Assembly (NCBI GenBank): GCA_025094145.1
Contig: JALLLS010000023.1
Span: 124,001 to 188,000 of the forward strand
Reading direction: 5' to 3'
From: Spinellus fusiger
Lineage: Eukaryota > Mucoromycota > Mucoromycetes > Mucorales > Phycomycetaceae
Length of the DNA stretch: 64,000 nt
Positions 19,968-31,223 of this stretch are shown in pieces. Position 1 is the first letter of the stretch. Each line of letters starts with the position of its first letter. The notes beneath the pieces are model-generated. The model saw only the letters and a list, made by a program, of their open reading frames with translations. It was not told where the DNA came from and searched no databases. A program made the translations under genes and the position numbers.

Positions 19968-22900
19968 TCAATGTACCTTTGTTCCATGTTGGATTGGTAC
20001 TACATAAACACCGTCCTCCTGTTGTTGTTGTTGTTGTTGAAACTGTTGCATTTTGTTTCTCAACTGTTGGCTACGTTGTTTCAAGGTATGTAAAACAGAC
20101 TGTTGTGTCTGGTATTGGTAGTCTGGAGCCTTCTTTATACTCTGCCATTTGCCACCACGACGTTCAGCTGAGAGAAGTACCACCTTGGGAGAGGCACTGG
20201 CTATTCTCATATCCTTCACTAAAACACGGCTCTCAAGAGCAAATGAACGCAGAATGGCATGAACATCCTGTTCTTCAGTAACCTTCTCATCTTCATTCTC
20301 ATCTTCATTCTCATTCTCATTCTCATCCTCCTTTTCATTCTCATCTTCATTCTCATTCTCCTTTTCTTTCACTTCTGCATCAGTCTTTTCTAATGCATTG
20401 TCCTGTTCATGGCTTATAGGCTTAGAGGACTGTACTATGTCTGGCATACAGTTCAGTTGAAGTGATCTCATCATGTCATTGCTCTTAAGCTGAGCATTTT
20501 CAGCACGCAAGTATCGAATAGATGCCTTGAGAGACTCCATCTAAACATATTCAAGGTAAATACATCACACACACCTACTGATGATTGCTTACCTGACTAG
20601 AGATCTCATAATAAGTGCCAGCATCACTCTCTGTAGGTGCACCTTCTGTCAAGTCAAATTCTGTCTTTTTGGGCAATGAGATACGTTTCTCTTCCTTCTT
20701 TGCCACTGTCTTCTTAAGCTGGGCGTTCTCCTGTTCAAGGGCATCGTACTCGGCCTGTAAATTGTCCATAGCTTCGGCATACATAGTTTCTTGTGCCTGA
20801 ACCTTTTCTAGAGTTTCTTCTAAAGTAACAATCTGTTCTGCCTGCTTCTTCACAGCCTCCATGCGCTTCTCCAAATGTTCCACCTTAACACCTGACTCCT
20901 GTAGTGCTTGATCCTATCCACTTTAGTACTCCCTAGAGAGAATAGTAAGCTTACCTTGAGCTTCACATCCTTGATCAATTTGACAATTTCTTCACTGTGT
21001 TGTTGCAACTTGCGCTCCATGTCGTGACTAATGACTACCTCTGCTTTCATATCAGAAGCACGCTGGATCCATGGGGCAACACCCGTAACAACTAGTAACA
21101 CATGAGGTCAGTATAAACTACAGTAAACAAAGACACATTACTCTTCTCCATCTTATTGTCATTCTCCACACGTGTCACTGTGCTGTTGAGTTCATTGGTC
21201 AAAGACTTGAGTGTCTTGAGACAGCCCTCCCACATACTACACTCAGCAATCTCAAGGATCTCGTCTGCTTTTGTATAGACAATCTGCTGGATAAAGCCAA
21301 GACTGATGTCTTCTTTACTGTCTCTTTTAGCATCAACATAGATGGCTATTTGCTTGTACACCTATAGAGAAGAGTGAGTGGTATTGCTAAACAATATACT
21401 AAACATACTTCAAAACAGAAACGACTTAGTTTAGAACTAATCGCATATAGTGTCTTGAAACAATGCAGGTGCTCTGACTTGAGTGTAAGTGCCTGTTCAG
21501 AGAGATCTTCAAGCTGTCTCAACAGTTTTCTAAGAGAGTAATAAGAATACAGAATGAGGTGCAATGGCAGTAGATCCAACTTACTTGGCAATAATCTTGC
21601 TGTTCTTAGCTTGGGCAATCAGGTTGTTCAAAGGAGCCAAATAGTCATAGTCCAGTGTCTCCATTCCCTCAGTAATGCTGATACCATCCACATGGGTTGC
21701 ATTCAAGACTGCTTGTTTTACATAGGTAAGTTCTACAGCAATTCTGTCTGCATTCAGGTCCAATGCTCTTGTCAGACCAAAGAACTGATCAGCATGGTTG
21801 GTTTCTCCATTCTGAACGAGATAGACTTCAGTCAAGTGTTCCAGCTGAGCAATGATTCTTGAGGAGATCAATTATCCAATGGTACATATTAGAAAATAAA
21901 ACCAATTGACTGTGGGTGGATGAAGAGAGTAGTTTACCTTTGAAGTTCAACCAAACATTCTGTTTCATTGACTTCATCTGTTCTCAATAACTCAACAATG
22001 CCATTCAACCTATCAACACACTATGAGATAGTCACCTTGTATTGAGCTTCTACCTTCTTTCTGTTCCAACAAGATCATGGTATACTTGGCCCATGCGTGT
22101 AAATGTCTCTGGCTTACAGTGCTTGATAAAGGTAACAAATCGTTTGGCTAAATCACCCAGCCATCCAGCTCTTTGTCTCATCTGAACAGACATAAGTCCA
22201 TGAAGTGTATCTATAATATTCAATGGCTGCTTATCTTACCTCACACACAGACACCAAATTCTCTGTTACTGTGTCCATGATCTTTTCACTCACAGGATGG
22301 TTTTGATCCAAGTGCTTAATAATAACCTCAGACTTGAACACAACACGTTTAAACAGGAGAAGACATGAGATTGGGTCATTCTCTGTCTTGAAGAAGGAAT
22401 CAGGAAGATAAGGCTATTCTCATTGATATTAGTCTTGATCTACGTATAGCATCCACCAACATAGGACCTTATACTTACTTGGATATAACCAAGACGATCA
22501 TTTGCTTGCGCTGCTTCCAATTTACGCAGTTCAAGATCAATGGCCTTTGCCTGTGCCTTCATCACTGTAGACTGGAGTTGCAGGTTGAGCGACATCATGG
22601 CCTGAGACTGACTGCTCAAGTTGCGCTTCTCTGACTTCTGACTCTCTTCCTTATGACGGAACTGTTCCAGATCACTATAGCATCATGATGTATAAATACA
22701 ACCTCATCTTTTCTTTTTTATACAGTTACCTCTGTAGATTAAGAACAAGTTCTCTGAACTGTTGAATAGTTGTCTCATAGTCTGCGTTTGTTTCTTCGGA
22801 AGAACGCAGACGCTCCAGTTGTTCACGCAACAACATATCTCTATGGTCTGCACTTGTTACTGCCCACAGTCCGTCGGTGTTCTCCACCTACCAATCTCTG

Positions 22901-24319
22901 CCTGAAGCTGCTTCTCAGTCTCCATATGATTCTCCTCCAACTCATCTGCCAATTCCTTCAATGCCTCCAAATCCTCTACTGCCATCCGCATCTCCTCAAA
23001 CTTCTCTGTCAATGTCAGGTTCTTTTCTGTCAACTGCTCCACCATCTCTTCAGCGCCAAGTGCATCGTCCAACCGTTGTTTGAGTTCATCAATCAGCGAC
23101 TCTGCCATTTCAAGTCTTTCTTTGGCACGGACATGTTGGACTCTCACTTCATCAAATTCATAACTCTCTTTTTCCAATATCTTGATCTTTCTGTTCAAAT
23201 CAGCCTCATGCTCTGTGGTAGCATCACGCAAGCTAAATCGAGAAATGAGTTTCATGGCATGTCTATGATGAACACTCTACCGCATAAGGGCCTCTTTAAG
23301 ACGCTCATTATGACGCTCCAGCTGTACAACTTCCAAGGGTGTCTTTTCTTCTCCGTCACGATCCGGTGTTCTGTTCAAGATATCTACACATCATCAACAC
23401 ATCAAGTCCATGCTTCTCTATTGGTGAGGATTCTCTTACCTGTTTCCTTCTTCAATACATCCAAATCCACACTAATCTCTTCAATCTTTTCCTTGAGTAC
23501 AGCCACTTCCTGCTGTAGATTCTCTGCTCTTTCCTCGGCTACTTCTTTATCCAATGTAATCATTTCAAGAGACTCAATAGCATCGTTGTATCTACTCTCA
23601 TAAGTCTCTTTCTCAGAAGTGGTCTCTTTGAGCTGTCGTTTGGTTTCTCGAAGATCTTTTTGCAATTCAGCAATCTTATCTATTGTTCTCTTTGGATGAG
23701 TCTTTTCTCTTTCATCTCTTTTTCAATTTATGGAAGAAAAATAAAAAGAAAAAGAAAAAAAAAAAAGGAGGAAGGGCTTACCTTGGAGCTTATTGCGTAG
23801 AGTAAGAAACTGTTCTGCTTCTTCTTTCACTTTTTCATGTTCTCTATAGCGTTCACGATCTTCTTGTCGTTTGCTCTCGAGTATCCTTAATTTCAAGCGT
23901 AGTTCTTCATAGTCTTTCAAGGGGACCACCTATTCTCCAATAGCATCAGATTGAAGAAAGAAAAAAGAAAAAGAAAGAAAGAAAAAAACAATATTCAAGG
24001 GTAAGTGAATATGTCTATGTTTCTAGAGTAGACGAAAGTACTTACTTGATCTGATTTGCTAATGGGCATGTTCACTGCCAAAGAGCCATAAGCTGGTTGT
24101 TGTGTACGTGCTTGTGAAGGAGGCCTCCACTCTCTCTCTTCACTGGAAGGCTCAATAGGTCTTTGAACCACTTCCTCCAAGTCTTCTTCCAGATCTTCCT
24201 CCAAGTCTTCCTCCAGATCTTCTTCTAGATCTTCTTCTTCCTGCTGCTGTTGTTGTTGTTGCTGCTGCTGCTGCTGTTGTTGTTGTTGTAGTCTTTGAAG
24301 CTGCTGTAATTGAAGCAAT

Positions 24320-24350
<31 letters not shown>

Positions 24351-25271
24351 CTTCTAATTGCTGCTGCTGCTGTTGCTGCTGTTCCTCCTCTTCTAACTGC
24401 TGCTGTCTCTGGTACTGCCTCAATTGCTGCAGTTGTTTGTCTCTTGCATCCTTTGCATCCTTCTGAATACTCACGGATGTTTGTGTATTTGAGCGTGAAC
24501 GGGTTGCCATTTTCTTCTCAGAAACACTCTTTCTTCTACTCATGTTCTCGGAGGCTCCAGTTGTCCGTGTGCCATTGGTGGGTGATGTCAACAAGGACGT
24601 GGGTCTTCGAGCTGTATTGACTTGAGGGGGTTGTCCTGGTCGACTGATACGAGAAGGGGGAGTAATGCGAGAGGGTAAAAGAGTGGATGAAGAAGGTGTG
24701 TTATGTTGTGCTGTTCTGGCTGCTGCCAAATTAGGGTCTTGAGGAGGAGCAAATCGTTGGTCTCCATTGCCCTCTGAGGGAGAGAGAGGTGAACTTTCGT
24801 CCTAACCGTTGAACCCACCCACCCACACAAAGAAGAAGAAGAAAAAGAAAAAGAAAAGGAGAGCATTCATTGGCATGGATTAAGTTACAAGGCACATGAA
24901 CATGGTGTGAGCAGAGGGAACTTTACCTCGGATGTGCCTTGTTGCTGTGGTATAATTCTCACTTGACTTGCTCGTACAAATACACCGTGGTTTGTACGGC
25001 AGTCAAAGTATCTTTTGCCCTGCACAACACCACTGTTCTTTCCGTGTGGGTCATCCAGCTCAACACCAATCCATTTGCCAGTTTGGAAACTAGTGGTGCC
25101 TGAGAACCGTACTGTGCCTGTCTTTCCCTGGACATGGACACGTGTACCGACTCTTAGTTCTAGTATCTCATTGGTATGTGAGCTCGTACTGCTGCCTGCA
25201 TGAGGACTGCCGTTACGAGTGTTTCCATAGACAGATTGACGTCTGTGTTGTTGTTGCTCGAAACCAGACAT
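19968..25271 (-). CDS. Dynactin subunit 1 (p150Glued-type) with CAP-Gly domain
   Basis: A multi-exon minus-strand gene (about 15 exons). The first exon (25271..24927) encodes a CAP-Gly domain at about residues 40-107: VGTRVHVQGKTGTVRFSG, WIGVELDDPHGKNSG, and a GKRYFDCRTNHGVFV core, which binds microtubules/EB1. Exon 2 (24801..24046) is basic and Ser/Pro-rich, then very Gln-rich with acidic EEDLEEDLEE repeats. Exons at 23939..23782, 23715..23440 and 23232..22892 encode long coiled coils (for example LRDATTEHEADLNRKIKILE). The dynactin domain and further helices continue to 19968, including an acidic ENEDEN-type insert near 20280-20370. Known role: the shoulder/sidearm of dynactin linking dynein to cargo. 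The exact 3' exon borders were not all verified. Confidence 0.9.
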
Positions 25272-25538
25272 TGTCTGGGGCTAGTGATAGTGTGTGTGTG
25301 TTTGTGTGTGTGTGTGGTGCTGTTTGTTTTGTTAAAGCAGATGAAGAGAGATGAAGAGAAAGAAGAGTCGTTTCATGAAATCAAGACGACTCTATAGGGA
25401 TGAATAGCACACTCTGTGGGTGGAGAGACGGTGGATGGAGAGATGGTGGACAGTGGACAGTGGGTGGTTAGGGCGTAATGGAGGAAGGGGAGGAAGGGAA
25501 AGGGACAAATAGGAGAAAGGAGACGAGTGACTTGTCAT

Positions 25539-26131
25539 TTATTGTAAAGACAGGACGTGTTCTATGACTTGCACGATGGAAGAAAAGACTTGGACGTCTT
25601 TAGCAGACTCGTGCTGTTCGTCGCCTGGACGGTATTTGCCTGTCTTCACCAAGTAACGGTGCAGTCCAAGGGTTATAGCACCACCACCCAAGTCAGTCTG
25701 CAGATCATCCCCCACAATAGCCACCTCCTGAGGAGAGACGTTTCTACCGTGCAAAAGGTTATAGACATTTGCCCCCGTCCCTTCCTCTCATGGGAGTTCT
25801 CGCTTACATTTGAGAGAGAGCTTGCTGAAGAAACGACACACTCGGCTTGCCTAGGACAGTGGCAGTAACACCTGAGCAATACTCAAGGGCGGCTACATAG
25901 CCACCTGGTCCCATCGACAGGCCTTGTTCAGTAGCAAAATATCTTCCGGTGTGGATTGCATACAAGGGAGCGCCCTGCTGTAGAAGAAGAAATGCCTTGT
26001 TCAATAGTTCATAGTTGAATTGGGAGGGAGCAAATCCCACCACCACTGCATTTGGATTGTAGGTGTCTACACCAGCAAACTCATCCAAGGCCCCATCTTC
26101 CAGCAGCAAAAGAGGACTGTATGTGTGTATG

Positions 26132-26172
<41 letters not shown>

Positions 26173-26564
26173 GTATGAGTATGCAAGGACTCTCCCTCCT
26201 CTTGATGTAGAGTGGCCTGCTTACCGAAGAGACCGAGAGACAATGTGATGGCGACATACTGACAGGGAAGTGATGATCTGTAGGAGTTTAGTTAAAGTAT
26301 GTCTTTATGAGTGTACTACTTCTTTCTCGGAAGTATCAAATCCAAGCGCATTCAGCTTTTCCACCAACTGAATCGACGAGATTTGGGTTGTATTGGTGGT
26401 GAGTCTAAGGAAGATCCTCCATAAGAAGAGATATCAGCCTAGAGTTCTTACCTAAAAGGTACCTGGCTTGCTCTTAACTTGTGCACAGCCTCCACAGCCC
26501 CCGCAATGGCTGTATCTTGGACATGCAGTGTGCCGCTTACATCCAACAATAGGCCTTTGACCAT
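25539..26564 (-). CDS. HAD-superfamily hydrolase, HDHD2/LHPP-like phosphatase
   Basis: About five exons. Exon 1 (26564..26452) starts MVKGLLLDVSGTLHVQDTAI, the HAD motif I with nucleophile Asp (DxSGT). Exon 2 gives RLTTNTTQISS (motif II-like TTNTT). Later come VVVGFAPSQFNYELLNKAF, AIHTGRYF, GPGGYVAALEY and VTATVLGKP, the C2-cap region. The last exon carries VAIVGDDLQTDLGGG (motif IV acidic pair) and HRYLVKTGKYRPGDE. This is the HDHD2-type layout. The family contains phosphoprotein and small-molecule phosphatases; the substrate is unknown. A (GATA)n microsatellite of about 40 bp lies in the intron near 26132-26171. Confidence 0.88.
26132..26171. repeat. (GATA)n microsatellite
   Basis: Tandem TAGA/GATA units inside an intron of the HDHD2-like gene. 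Confidence 0.85.
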
Positions 26565-26921
26565 TTACTAACACAGAAATAGCAGTGAAAGAAAGAAAAG
26601 AAAAGAAAGAAAAGAAAGAGAGAAAAGAAAAATATTCTCTTGTAGCATTCCTTGATCTATAGTCTCCTATTGGAATCCTCCTAGTCTAAAGAAGTAGACA
26701 TAGTAAGATGCATAACATTAATATTAAGGCAGAAAAAAAACTTATTTCTTTATATGCCCTAGTCTTTGATGACAAAAAAAACATTTTTATAGAATACAAA
26801 GACACAGATAAATAACACAAGTAGAACAAAAGAGAGTTGTTTATAAATGTCTTTTCCATCATTTTGTTTGTTTGTTTTTTTGGTATGAATGAGCCCAGCT
26901 CCCTAACGACATCAACAGCAT

Positions 26922-27580
26922 TTAAAGCTGTCCACAATCAGCAATGGTGACGGTGGCACTAGGACGACCACTCTGGGAACCACGGGACTCGATCTCCTTA
27001 ACAAGTTCAAGGCCTTGAGTGACAGAGCCAAAGACAACGTGCTTTCCATCCAACCAAGTGGTCTCGACAGTGGTAATGAAGAACTGGGATCCGTTGGTGT
27101 TAGGACCAGCGTTGGCCATGGACAAGAGACCAGGACGGGTGTGTTTCAAGGCGAAGTTTTCGTCGGCAAACTTCTCACCGTAGATGGAGCGACCACCAGT
27201 ACCGTTGCCCTTGGTGAAGTCACCAGCCTGGAGCATGAAGTTAGGGATAATACGGTGGAAGGAGCTGCCCTTGTAACCAAAGCCCTTTTCGCCAGTGCAG
27301 AGAGCACGGAAGTTCTCAGCAGTCTTGGGAGTAACATCGGCGTTCAATTCCATGACAATACGGCCAGCAGGGGCATTGTTGATGGTGATATCGAAGAAGA
27401 CCTAATAGCATGGCAGACATAGGAAGAATAAGCCAACAGTCCAAGGAAGAAGGACAGAGGGTGATAGCACAGCATAGCACAGCACAGCACAGCACAGCAT
27501 AGAAAGAGAATGGACAGACCAAGACGTCTTTCTTTCTGCTATTCTCTCTTTCATTCATTACTTACACTAGGGTTGGGCAT
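26922..27580 (-). CDS. Cyclophilin A-type peptidyl-prolyl cis-trans isomerase
   Basis: Two exons (27580..27566 and 27401..26922) give 164 residues, the normal single-domain cyclophilin length. The first exon encodes only MPNPS. The active-site residues are visible: the [15 protein letters not shown] block (Arg, Phe, Met, Gln), [16 protein letters not shown], the calcineurin/cyclosporin-contact Trp in [12 protein letters not shown], and the C-terminal ADCGQL. It catalyses proline isomerisation in the cytosol and is the cyclosporin A receptor in fungi. Codon use is more GC-rich and biased than in neighbours, as expected for a highly expressed gene. The 164-nt intron contains an AGCAC-type tandem repeat. 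Divergent from RCF1, sharing a 430-bp upstream region. Confidence 0.97.
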
Positions 27581-28011
27581 GTTTGATAAAGGATAAAAGA
27601 GAAGAGATTGAAAAATATTTCCTTCCTTTAAACACTTTCTCTTTCCTGGTGGCTGTGTTTCTACACGCGACGTGATGGAAGCAGAAGGAACGATATTCAA
27701 TCGGCGACCCATGTTCTATTTTGCCCATGCAGATGTGTTCTCTTGTCGTCATGTGATCTGTCCATTGCCCCATGCTGATGTCATTGCCATGGATAGATCC
27801 ATCCAGAAAAGGAAATAGAAAGACAGAAAGAAAGAGAGAGTAGACAGTGGCAGGGATATTTCACCATAGCAACACTAACAACAACAACAACAACAAATCA
27901 CTGTGACGCATGGGCGTTGTTTTCTTTTTCTTCTTTTTTCTTCTTTTTATTTTATTTTTTTATTTTATTTTATTTTCTTCTTTCTCTTTTTCTACTTATA
28001 AAGTGACTGCG

Positions 28012-28439
28012 ATGGATAGGAGCTACACACGTGAGGAATTGGACAAAATGAGAGAGACACAGGAAGAGTCAGCCTTGGACAGAATAAAAAGAAAGTCAAG
28101 AGAAGAGCCACTCGTGCCAGCAGGTAAACAAGAGGAAACCAAGTTCACTTCTCATAGGTAGGGTAGGTGTGGCTGTCACGTGCTTTGCTCTTGTGGCTGC
28201 TACAGTGGGGGTGAGAAAGGGCAACAAGGCCTATGCCAACTCCATGTTCAAATTAAGAGGTGGGTGACTGTGACTGTAGCTGTAGCTGTGACTGTGGTTC
28301 TATCTAAACACTCCTCCCCTCTCCTTCCTTGTCTATTCCTCCTACAGTGGCTGCACAGGGATTTACAGTTGTAGCTATGTTGGGAGGATCACTGTATTAC
28401 AGCTACAAAGAATCTCAGACTAAAGCAAGCCACAAATAA
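28012..28439 (+). CDS. RCF1: HIG1-domain protein, respiratory supercomplex factor 1-like
   Basis: Three exons (28012..28123, 28158..28259, 28348..28439) splice to 101 residues. The N-terminal acidic/basic helix ends IKRKSREEPLVPAG. The HIG1 domain follows, with two transmembrane helices (VAVTCFALVAATVGV and GFTVVAMLGGSLYYSY) joined by a RKGNKAYANSMFKLRVAAQ loop. That loop and the EPLVPAG entry are typical of Rcf1/HIGD proteins in the mitochondrial inner membrane, which help assemble complex III-IV supercomplexes. The first intron is 34 nt. The C-terminus is shorter than in yeast Rcf1, close to animal HIGD1. Start chosen as the only ATG giving the family N-terminus. Confidence 0.9.
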
Positions 28440-28705
28440 AAAGAATAAGAAAAAGACGCTGGTCTAAAGAGATCAATAGAGTAGATAAAAGACACCCACA
28501 ACATATCCATCGTACTATGCCAAGTAGTCTTTGTATTTCTTTACATTTTGTATTTCTTTACATTTCTTTAGGATCAGGTCATTCTAATGATTTGACTGTC
28601 TAATGTTTCTCCGTGTTTTCGTCACTGGTCACTTTTACATTTCTACATTGTTCTACATTGGCCCTACTCCATGCTCCCCCTTTTTTTCTTTTTTATATTT
28701 ATTAT

Positions 28706-30343
28706 CTAGTGAGAGTCCATGTACAGTTTCTCGCTGCCATTTCTTAATAATGACATCATCAACGCATTGTCTGTCGTCAGCATGGGAGATGCATACACAG
28801 GTTGAGTCAGATCAACCCATAATCCATGAAACCCTTGGTGTTGCAGCGACAGTTGTGTCAGTTCATGTCGTAGTGCCAGCAGCGATCCTTCCAATTGGTG
28901 GACGCACACAGTCGTGGCTTGTCGGTCTTGTGTAAAATCACGGCACTGTGTCCACTGATGACCATCTTCCATATAAAAAGCAATGTTCTCTGGTTGTGTG
29001 ACTTGGATTTCAAGGCGTGCTGCGTCTGGTGGGTCCATGGGGAGAAGACGAATCTGTTGAATGGTCGCCAGGTGGACCTTTAATTGGAAGCGCTGGCCAT
29101 CTTGGATACGCCACACCAGAGATTGGCAGGAGGGATCAAAGTAGCAGACAAGATCATGAGAGCGCAACATCATTCGTTTCCATGTACCAATCTGAAGGGC
29201 ATCCACAGACAGTTTGTAAGGGACCTTTTCTTCTTCCTCTTCTTCTACACAGGACATGGGGGTGGCCATTCGACTTGTATCTAAGGCACAAGAAGCATTA
29301 ATATACACTGTTCATGTCTTTTTTTTTTCTCTTTTTCTTTTTTTTCAATGGGTGTATCCAATGCATCCAATGTAGACCCACTTACAGAAGTTTTGTTCTG
29401 GGAGAAAAGAAAGAGGCTCTTCATATTCCTTCTGGAGAAGGGGATCCAAAGAAGCAGGGCGTTCATAGGGTCTTGTGCTCTCCTTGCGTCTGTAGATGCC
29501 TACAGAATGGGCCCTTAGACGGCCTGTATTAAGCAAAGGCCTCTTGAAGTCCATGGAGGACATGGGCGTGGTTGGCCATAGCCTTGGGTCCAATGAAAGA
29601 GCAGGAGAGTGAGGATGAGAATGGGACTGAAAATGGGACTGAGCTGGATGGGATTGGGACTGAGCTGGATGGGATTGGGACTGAGATGGATGGGACTGGG
29701 GCTGAGAATGGGAATGAGACTGAGAATGAGACTGAGAATGGGAATGAGCAAGTGCTGGTGGTGGTGGTGGTGGGGGAGGGGGAGGGGAGACACTCGCTTG
29801 CACAAAGGAGTCTTTGGCATAGCTCTGTTGCTGTTGGTTGTAGTAGTAATAGTAGTAGTAATAGTACAAATCAGAATGAGCTGCTGCACCCCCCGTGCCT
29901 TGTTGCTGATAAGCAGCAGCTTGACAGGCTGCTGCAGCGGCTGTGGCTGCATAGTGCTGCATTCTCAGTGTTTGGTCATATAAAAGAGAGGAGCGTTTGG
30001 CCATGTTCTTGACTTTGGCACGTCTGTTTTGGAACCAGATCTGAATCGAACGCTCAGACATACCAAGCTGCTGTGATAACTGCTCTCGAACACAATTATT
30101 AGGAGAAGGGTTGATGCTGAATGTCTTTTCAAGAAGAGAAAGCTGCTCAGGACTGGCACGGGTTCTTTTTCGAGGCTGGTGGTCTATGGGCAGGCGTTGG
30201 TGGCAGGACTTCCATGAGGGATCGTCCATTGACAATTTGGTGCCAGACAGAAATGATAACTGCGAGAGAGGATCTCTTTCAGAAGGAGTCATGCCCGCAT
30301 GACTGTAGCTAGTAACTGAGGATTCTGATGAGCTGAATTGCAT
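28706..30343 (-). CDS. Homeodomain transcription factor (fungal Phx1/Hoy1-like)
   Basis: Two exons (30343..29386 and 29280..28706) give 510 residues. The homeodomain is at about residues 57-116: RKRTRASPEQLSLLEKTFSI, SERSIQIWFQNRRAKVKN, with the invariant WFQNRR helix 3. The middle is low complexity: Ala and Gln runs, seven or more Tyr/Asn, a Pro run and a long Ser-His-Gln repeat. The C-terminal exon has a conserved-looking folded domain (LSVDALQIGTWKRM, DLVCYFDPSCQSLVWRI, NIAFYMEDGHQWTQCRDFTQ). Comparable C-terminal domains occur in fungal homeobox regulators of stress and stationary phase. Target genes are unknown. Confidence 0.9.
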
Positions 30344-31223
30344 TCTGGTGCATCAATAGTCCTAAAGGAATGGAATGGGGGGGGGATGAAGAAGATAAGA
30401 AAAGAAAGAAGAAGAAAAAGATAACAAGTTGTGCAAAAGGTAATAAGCTGTAATAAATAATGGTTGCACTGTGCCTGGTGATACAACAAACAGGGCGATC
30501 GATTCCATTTATGCACCGGTAGCATGGTAGGTTGGACAAGCACATCAACAAACCGACAGAAAACAAGGACTCTGGTGTGTCTCTGCTGGCTGTAGAGACA
30601 GTTCAGTGAGGCTGCCCTTCCCTACCTTCTTCCCTACCTTTTTCCCTATCTTCTTCCCTACCTTTTTCCCTATCTTCTTCCCTACCTTTTTCCCTGTCTT
30701 CTTCCCTATCCTCCATCTGCAGAAGGCTACAGCAGAATAGCCCCACACAAACTACACTGTCTTGAGCTCCTGTCTTGCTTGCCTGTTTCGTATTCTTTTG
30801 CTCTTAGTCTGTTGTCTGCGGAGCGTGAGTGACAGAGCGAGACAATGGCCATCCTATAAACAGAGGGGCGGAGATTTCTTACGGATCTGCAATTAACACG
30901 AGTGCTGTAAACAGTAAATCAACTGTGTGGATCTTCCACTCTTTTGTCAAACTCACTGTTACAGTGAATATGTCCACGTGTTACTCTTCCTCGTACTTTC
31001 TTTTTGCTCAAGCCAATCTATGCCTTGTTTCCTGTCTCCCCTTATTTCTATTCTTTGCCATGGATGCATTTGGAAATAGAGAAAATGGAGAGAGCATGGG
31101 TTATTTTTATTTTCTGTAGTGTACACTGTAGAACTCTGCACATAATATATTGGATTAAAAAATAAAAATAAAAAATAAAAAAGAAGGATCATTCATCTTT
31201 CTGTCTTCTAAAACAGAGTCTTT
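30344..31223. other. Intergenic with a 24-bp-period tandem repeat
   Basis: Tandem CCCTA(C/T)CTT(C/T)TTC units run at about 30612-30712, upstream of the homeobox gene. No gene is supported; the minus-strand frame across the repeat (30545-30748) is a by-product. Confidence 0.7.

Noticed and set aside
22770..23603. Plus-strand 277-residue ORF (Leu/Cys/His-rich)
   Set aside because: Antisense of the dynactin coiled-coil exons; composition reflects the reversed heptad codons.
30545..30748. Minus-strand Lys/Gly-rich ORF (KKVGKKIGKK repeats)
   Set aside because: Produced entirely by the CCCTACCTTTTT-type tandem repeat; no family features.
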